Assembly (NCBI GenBank): GCA_963971305.1
Contig: OZ020306.1
Location: 41,003,512-41,067,511 of the forward strand
DNA from: Arcuatula senhousia
Taxonomy: Eukaryota; Mollusca; Bivalvia; Mytilida; Mytilidae
Direction of reading: 5' to 3'
DNA: 64,000 nt
Made by a program: the position numbers and the translations under genes. Shown piece by piece: positions 57,530-64,000 of the stretch. Each line of letters begins with the position of its first letter. The stretch's first letter is position 1. A model generated the notes under the pieces. That model was not told where the DNA came from. It worked only from the letters and a program-made list of their open reading frames with translations, and searched no databases.

Positions 57530-58012
57530 CTCACCTATAGTCCGTTTGAGTTTTATAAATCAACGAAAAATAGCTTGTAAATTTACGTCTTGCATAATAC
57601 TTTAACTATTTTAGTATGTCATGACTTTTTAATGGCATACGAACTCAGGCAAAAAAAATCAAAATTTTTGCATTAATAATTAAAATGTCTTCCTTAGACC
57701 TAAATAGTAAAAATGGACCAAAAATTCATAGAAATCCATGGGAGTACAACCTTGTGACCAGGAACAGCATTTGCTCCGTAAAGCTTTAAAAATCCTTTGT
57801 GGAGCTAATTGGTCATCTAATCTCCTATTATTAGTCCTTTCAATTATGTTCAGGTGGGCCCAACACCTGGCTGTTCCGTCAGATACACACACCATTTAAG
57901 GTATTATCAAAATTAGTGAAATATTAAGCATTCGACCATATCACCCCTAGTAAGGTGAATTCACGACGATCAGGAAAGTCCAGTGAAGGATTCACGTAAT
58001 GTTGTATTTGGT
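57530..58012. repeat. Left arm of an interrupted inverted repeat
   Basis: ACCCCTAGTAAG..ACGACGATCAGGAAAGTC to TATTTGGT (57942-58012) is inverted at 61642-61712 with a few mismatches. A further stretch (57530-57660, GTTGATTTATAA and GAGTTCGTATNC on the minus strand) matches 61740-61890. In the left arm, 57660-57930 is extra sequence, perhaps another insertion. Confidence 0.6.
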
Positions 58013-58669
58013 GGGTTAAATTCGTCCCTTTTTCGATCAATATTGTTTACAAAACACACATACAATGCACACCTGAGCATTGTTAATAAACATAAACCTA
58101 TGTATTATTTATATTTCTTTATAATTTACATTGTTGTATTGATTTCAATAAAATGTGAAAGTTTGGTTAATCTATGATTAATGGTTTAAAAGTTATGATT
58201 AAAAAGGTTATTCATTTTATAACTCTAAATTAAAAGTAAACAACTCATTTCAAACTTATGATAAAGCATGCAATGTGTACCCACGTTCTTTTTAAATCGT
58301 TTTAAATTAAAACATGCAAGGAGAGTACTGCCAACTGTTTAAGAAAATCAAATTAGTAAACACATCAAACCGGTAATTTGTCACACCATTTTAGATGATT
58401 CAGTTTTGTTCAGTTATAGACTTCTGTTTTGATAAGTTGTGGATACTGTTTTGTCGGGTTATATCATACATTTTATGGTTATTTACATAAGATTGCGTTA
58501 TTATAAGTAGCATAATTGACCAATTTTACTGTAACTCATTTCGTGTTATCCAGGAACTAACAGAATTCGTTAATTCGGATACCATGCATGCTTACATTCC
58601 AAATTTTGTACTTGTTATATGCTTACAACCTTTGGGGTAAAATTTGCTTTAATATAGCTATAATAGATT

Positions 58670-59500
58670 AATTTCTTCATTCATATGATGCAGACTTCTT
58701 ACAATCACTTCTAGACAAAAAGAATCGTAGACTAGCTCTCTCTTTTAACTTCACTTTCCGTTACATTGATGATGTCCTTTCACTGAACGATTCTCAATGC
58801 TCATTTATCGTCAGAAACTTGAGATAAAGGACACAACGGATTCTAAAAAGTCTGCTTCATATTAAAATCTAAATCTCGAAATAAACTCCAATTGAAAACT
58901 TGAAACAAAACTCTTTAAAAAACGTGATGACTTCAATAAATATTCAAATCGTCAACTTTTTTACTCCTTGTGTAACAAAATTCCATTTACTCCAGCAAAC
59001 GGAGTTTAAGTTCCACAATTGATTGAGAGCTTTCGGTAATATTACATCGATTTCCTTGGCAGAGCGTCACACATATGACACAAAAAGTGCTAACTCAGGG
59101 TTATGTTGCTCCTTGGTTGCTGTCTCGACTCAAGAAATTTACGGAAGACATCATGAGCTCAAAAACAAATATGGGATTTCTCTCTTTCAGATGAGTACAG
59201 ATGTTGGTTTGTCAAAGGGATTTGTTTAATCTTCCTTTACCGGAATTGACACGCTGAATTTGAAATTGGCAGTGCGACGGGTGTTAAATAGCATGCATAA
59301 AGGAACAGATTACTTTTCCGGAGCACACGAGTTCACTTTCGTTCGACTTGAGTTTGCGTTGTTGATAACTGTTTTGTTCATTTTGTGTTTGCTTTAAATT
59401 TTGTGTTTCTTCGTGCTGTTCACGTTCATGTTTTCTTTTTTTTTTCGTTGCCCTTTTTGACTTTTAACACTCGAATGCCCCACTTGATTTTTGTCAAAAT
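58670..59500 (+). pseudogene. PLE-A copy 3, decayed
   Basis: Begins with sequence coding ADFLQSLLDKKNRRLALSFN and RYIDDVLSLND, the intact two-Asp form of motif C. Many stops and frameshifts follow (after NLR), with recognisable GYVAPWLLSRLKKF near 59095-59140 and YGISLFQMSTDVGLS to 59215. The 3' UTR continues to about 59500. 5'-truncated before motif C. Confidence 0.75.
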
Positions 59501-59779
59501 ACTTGGAGTTTTTGCAAATACTTATAAGTAAGAATTAAATCAATATGACCCTAAAATATCTTAAAATGCTCCTTAAACGTATCTTAATTTAATGTTTGAA
59601 TCGATTGGAATTAAATGCCTCATCTCAGATTTTTCTAGATCTTGAAGGGGGTGCATTTACATGCAGTCTCATTTTTGAAACGAACCTGCGTTAGCAATGA
59701 CTGTGAATTGGTCGCCCTTATATTCCTCAAACAGACACATTTCATTTCGTTACAGTATTTACTATTTTCGAATTGCAAA

Positions 59780-60215
59780 TTCTCCGTGCGGGTCCCGGGT
59801 GGCAAATAGGCCCGTAGCAGCGCTTTAGCTTATCTGTAAACGTCCACTTAAAATCGCTCAGAAACCCTTCGTCGCATCAGGCCGCTTTACCCAAATAGCG
59901 ACTGGGATGTGTGCCCCAAGTGGTTGAATGGTGCACCATTCATATTGAATGCCGGGATCGTCAGGCTATAATGCGGATAACCTGACCGCAAACCATAGTC
60001 GTGCACCGTGTTGAAAAAAAATAACCCAGCTGCAGAAGAACCTTATGTAGGAAGCTTAATTGTCCGTCCAGGCTACCAATAAATCCTTTTTCCAATGGCA
60101 GTCAAAAACTATGATATCCTCGCTGATTGGCCTGATGTCCCCATTGTTAACTTCATCATCATTTCATGTTCATTGTATCACCCTTTTTATGTACATCACC
60201 CGAGAGTTCGGAGTA
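59780..60215 (+). repeat. Dispersed repeat K, copy 2 (uninterrupted)
   Basis: Same block order as 46050-46890, with GGCTATAATGCGGATAACC in place of the duplicated TATAATACGGAAA, giving the empty site for the hairpin insertion. Confidence 0.6.
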
Positions 60216-60229
60216 AAGGCAAAACTTAC

Positions 60230-61641
60230 TAACTAACTAACGAATTAAAAAAAAACGGGATGGGGGATTTATTTATAGATAAATGAGTTGGTGCTTCCGT
60301 AATTTGAGACCCATGCTTGATATCTGAGGTGCTTTTTTTCGGGGGTAGGGGTTTGGCCTGCGTGGCAGGGCGGGCAATAAGTGTTACTTTGCAAGCGGTG
60401 ATGACGACGGCGTCGGCGTTTAATGCTATCAATTTTTCAGTGTTTAAGTTATATGAGCACCTTATGTTGACGAAACTTGGTATGCATATGCCCGAGTAAA
60501 GTAGCTCTGGTTTTGTTTTTAATTCAATAGAAGTTCTTGCACAAGATCGGGTTTACTTGAAACACATTTATCCTCAAAACAAAGAAAGATTCCTTCTGTC
60601 CGTTTGACTAGTTGACCGGGACATTTAGGACCGTCCATAAACTACAAAAGCGCTCATGAAACAATTTATTAAAAACTTACAAAACCTTAAGGTTTCCAGA
60701 AATTTGTATCTCATTTCTCATCAGGCGTAGCAAAATTTATTTTCTGGAACTTTGCTGTAATTTCTATTTCAGATGGATATGAGTAAGAGAAACTCAACCA
60801 GGAAATGAGAAATGTATCAAAAATCATTTTGCATTCGCTTGTAAGACAATAAATTTTAAGATGAAATGGTAGAATTTTTAAAATTTTCTATAACCGTTGG
60901 TATAGGGATAATAAACTCTTAATGATCTTTTTCGCTTTCGAGCATGTCTCGAAATTCAACCAAATATGCAAAGCCTTGATTGATGTACATATTGATTGTA
61001 TTATTTTCGCTCATAATAAGCATCTTATGTTTAACACAAACCTTTGATTGATCTTGTCTTATTCAATTTTGTCTTGTTACAAATGAGTCTTTTCACAATA
61101 TTTTAATTTCTTAATGTGGATATTTAACTTAACATTGTAAGTATGACTATGATTATCTTTAGTTATACAGCATTTGCCCACAGATATTAATACATATAAA
61201 TTTAAATGTTTTTAAAACCGATACTGAACCGAACTCTGTGCATTACCAAACCAGAATCCTCTTATTACCAGAACATTATCCGCAAATTTTTACATCTATT
61301 TTTTTAAGATATACCATCTTTTTCAATACAAATTTTCAACTTGTCTCTAGTACGTATAATAGTCTTGCTTTTATGAAAAATATAGACACTTTATGCAAAC
61401 AAAAACACAACTATCTGATGTTATAGTTTTCGTCATGAACATAATTCAACCTTGACGTTTTTCGTTAACTGTAACTTTGTTTCAAAACAGATTTGTATAT
61501 GCTTTTACGACTTTTTAGTTTTTTGTGGTACAAATAAAGAGACGGGATTAAATTGATCATTTAACTTTCGAAAGACATTAATTTTGCAACAAAACAAAGT
61601 TGTTTACTTTTTTATTTAACCCGACAAAACTGAATCGTCTT
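60230..61641. other. Sequence without supported gene
   Basis: 60310-60440 is GC-richer and open on both strands without splice support. At 60720-60775 the minus strand carries a diverged copy of the 358-bp satellite start (GCAAAGTTCCAGAAAATAAA). No exon for the gene R ectodomain was recognised. Confidence 0.35.
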
Positions 61642-61890
61642 ACCAAATACAACTTTACGTGAATCCTTCACTGGACTTTCCTGATCGTCGTGAATCCAAC
61701 TTACTAGGGGTGCATAAGGAAAACTTTTTTGTTTTAGAAGATAACATCTTGGTTTTTGTTATCAGAGTTCGTATACGAATAAAAAGTTTATTTGTGTTTA
61801 AAAAGTAAATTTTATTTGAGAGACAAAAAAATTAAAAAGAATTTTCGTTGATTTATAGACCTCAAATGAACTATAACTTAAATCACTGAA
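61642..61890. repeat. Right arm of an interrupted inverted repeat
   Basis: Inverted counterpart of 57530-58012; see there. The arms enclose 3.6 kb that includes PLE-A copy 3 and repeat K. Confidence 0.55.
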
Positions 61891-62269
61891 TTGAAATGCT
61901 ATTGGGCGAAAACACCATTTAGCCTTTTCTGATTATCTTCTTTTGACATTTTAAGGGAATTCATAAAATGAACGGTCCTACATATTTTGTAGCTCTTGAT
62001 GTGCTCAACGTTATGCAATTTAAATGTCATAAATTTCTTTTATAGTTTTCATGAACTTGAGCATACAAATGCAAAGTTGGAGAAAAATAACATGAAAAAA
62101 AAGCAATGACGACTACACTGGTATTTGAATCTTCAATTTAAGAGAAAGTAGATCATAAAGTTCTGAAACTTTTTTAATCAATCAGAATTTTAATATCTTT
62201 GGTGATATTTAAATTGTTAACAAAAAAAACTGTGATTTACCCATATGGTTTATTGAAGCCACGACTGCC

Positions 62270-62425
62270 ATGTTTTACAACGAATTAAAAATCCCCGTTT
62301 CAGTTTTATGCACCTGATGATAAATAAAAACCCATGATACATTTTATCACGTTTGGTAACAATTCACGTTTACGGACAACGGATGGCAGACCTTGACAAC
62401 AGCTCACATGATTATTCGGTTGAGG
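62270..62425 (+). repeat. HX 3'-end fragment, decayed
   Basis: GAAGCCACGACTGCCATG, TTACGGACAACGGATGG and GACAACAGCTCACATGATTA, then TCGGTTGAGG: a degraded HX 3' end including remains of the hairpin. Confidence 0.45.
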
Positions 62426-62654
62426 AGAGATTTACACTGTATAAACATTTAAACATCTAATTATCCAGTTTGCATGTGATACATGTGCATTCATTTGAAC
62501 ATGAATTATCTCATAAACTCGCTGTTTGGAATGTCATTTAACAAGATCGAAATTGCAATTAAGGAAAATTTTTTGCCCTCATGACGACAGGTTGAAAGAC
62601 ATTAAGTTTTACTCATGTCCGTCTGTCCATAAAAAAAATCCGTCATAGTTTTCT

Positions 62655-64000
62655 CAACAAGAGGCTCTCAGGAGCCTAAATCGCTCACCTGACTTATGTG
62701 CCCGAACTATAGGCTATTTTGCAAATACTATTCGATATTAATCCTTTTCTAAGCGGAATAACTTATATAAGCAAAAAAAAACCAGTTATTTACTTAGGCT
62801 ATGTTTTATTTTTAGCCATGACGGCCATAAGTCCATGCTGTGCAAACCAATCAAAAATCCCCACATCAATTCTAAACATTAAATGCTAATGAACAAATAT
62901 ACCCAGTTTGGGTCCAATTGGATTTCCGTTGTCAGAGGAGTTAACGTTTTAAATGTAATGAGTAAAATCTGTGAAAATGGTCAAATTCAACGTTCTAAGG
63001 GGAATAACTCCTAAAAGGAATGTCTTTACAATATTGACCCTATCTCATATTTTGGAGATCATGAGGTTCTCAACAATATGCATTTTTTAATTCTAAATAT
63101 ATTTCAGATATTAAGATTAATCGAAAAATATTAAAAATCATAGAAAAGGGCAATAACTTCAACATGTATGGCACGCAACAGTCACAAAACCCCATTAAAC
63201 TGAGTTTATCGACCGTAAACTGTAGTAAGCGCACGATAAACTGGGTTTATCTCTCGCTAACTATAGTTTACTGATGATAATGTTAATTTTAGTTGTTAAC
63301 CAGAATGGAATTCCAGGGTCCCCCGCCGGTGAGTCAAAAATAATCAAACACGGCTGATTTTTTAAACTTGACCAAGGTATTAGTGATTTGAACATTTGAT
63401 GTAAATTTCATGAAATTCCATAAACATCTGTAGGGATGAAAGTGCTTACAAGGTCTATTTTGCATAAAATAGAGCCGTTTTTATGGTCAAAGTCTCCTTA
63501 CTCCTACAAAAAGTATCCAAAAAATGCTGATTTTCGAACTTGACCAAGGTATTTGTAATATAAACGTTAAATATAAATTTCATGAAAATCCATGAACATC
63601 TGTAGGAATGAGAGCGCTTACAAGGTCTGTTATGCAATCAAACAGAGTCTTTTTTATGGTCAAAGTCCCGTAACTCCTACAAAAATTATTGAAAAATGCT
63701 GAATTTTGAACATTATCATGGTATTAGTGATATAAACATTTGGTATAAACTTCATGAAAATCTGTCAACATCTGTAGGGATGAGAGTGATTACAAGGTCT
63801 GTTTTGCAAAAAACAGAGTCTTTTTATGGTCAAAGTCCCGTAACTCCTACAAAAATTATCGAAATACTGATTGTCGAACTTGACCAAGGCATTAGTGATA
63901 TAAATATTTGGTATAAATTTCATGAAAATCCAACAAAATGTGTAGTCTTGAGAGCGCTTACAAGAAGTGTGACGGACGGACGAAAAGACGGACGGACGGA
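62655..64000 (+). mobile_element. HX element copy E, runs off the window
   Basis: Starts CAAGAGGCTCTCAGGAGCC, TAAATCGCTCACCTGA. Contains units of about 170 bases marked by AACTTGACCAAGGTATTAGT (63366, 63538, about 63709, 63878) and CAAAGTC(T/C)C(C/G)(T/G)(T/A)A(A/C)TCCTAC. The (GACG)n stretch begins at 63970, so the 3' hairpin should lie just beyond 64000. Confidence 0.75.

Noticed and set aside
57535..57640. Exon of gene R ending at ACTATAG/GTGAGC
   Set aside because: Its open frame ends in phase 2 while the transmembrane exon needs phase 1, and the sequence belongs to the inverted repeat shared with 61.7-61.9 kb.

Overview
The window looks like a gene-poor, repeat-dense piece of a bivalve mollusc nuclear genome, most likely a mussel (Mytilus or a close relative). 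It is AT-rich, and its genes are split into very small exons by GT-AG introns of 4-12 kb. It holds Penelope-like retroelements, tRNA-derived SINEs, Tc1/mariner-like MITEs, (GACG)n-bearing dispersed elements with a terminal hairpin, and a repeat I know from mussel sequences. The species is inference. Almost every short ORF here is a repeat artefact, so the genes below were found by reading splice sites and codon phase, not from long ORFs.

Three split genes can be argued. Gene P (plus strand, 1585-3526) has three small phase-0 exons and no recognised function. Gene T (minus strand, about 17.7 kb down to 5.88 kb) has a CpG-containing candidate first exon and a three-copy cassette of small exons inside a 1277-bp tandem repeat. 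It ends in terminal exons at 7357-7525, 7008-7047 and 5882-5948, with phases that match across the predicted junctions. Gene R (minus strand, 57.0 kb down to about 20.5 kb) is the end of a single-pass membrane protein: one transmembrane exon followed by five small cytoplasmic exons whose phases all match. Its ectodomain lies outside the window. The tail carries several tyrosines, including YNEL and YGVL.

Retroelements: PLE-A, a Penelope-like element whose upstream end resembles the end of a GIY-YIG domain, is present as one long damaged copy (7975-10743, minus), one copy split by a 3.9-kb insertion (33391-33606 and 37553-37855), one decayed copy (58670-59500) and one 3' remnant (2325-2675). 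A second lineage, PLE-B, has one coding fragment (49600-50397) and three 3'-end-only copies. The repeat content of 17.9-19.5, 26.6-30.5, 39.6-40.3, 52.5-54.6 and 62.3-64.0 kb is one dispersed family (called HX here). It starts with GGCTCCCAGGAGCC-like sequence followed by GCTCACCTGA, holds tandem modules, then (GACG)n, and ends in a strong terminal hairpin.

Layout: 0-3.6 kb gene P and small repeats; 5-17.7 kb gene T with PLE-A copy 1 and the 1277-bp triplication; 18-31 kb HX copies, AACGTT arrays, a MITE and a 358-bp satellite; 33.6-37.6 kb a foldback-type element nested in PLE-A copy 2; 46-47 kb a 108-bp-arm hairpin inserted in an older repeat; 49-52 kb PLE-B and a second MITE copy; 52-64 kb HX copies, another MITE, inverted repeats and decayed PLE-A. 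The most interesting signals are the in-frame exon triplication in gene T, the phase-consistent receptor tail of gene R, the 3.9-kb insertion dated by its empty site, the Pol III box-B hairpin insertion with a 13-bp duplication, and the HX terminal hairpin.
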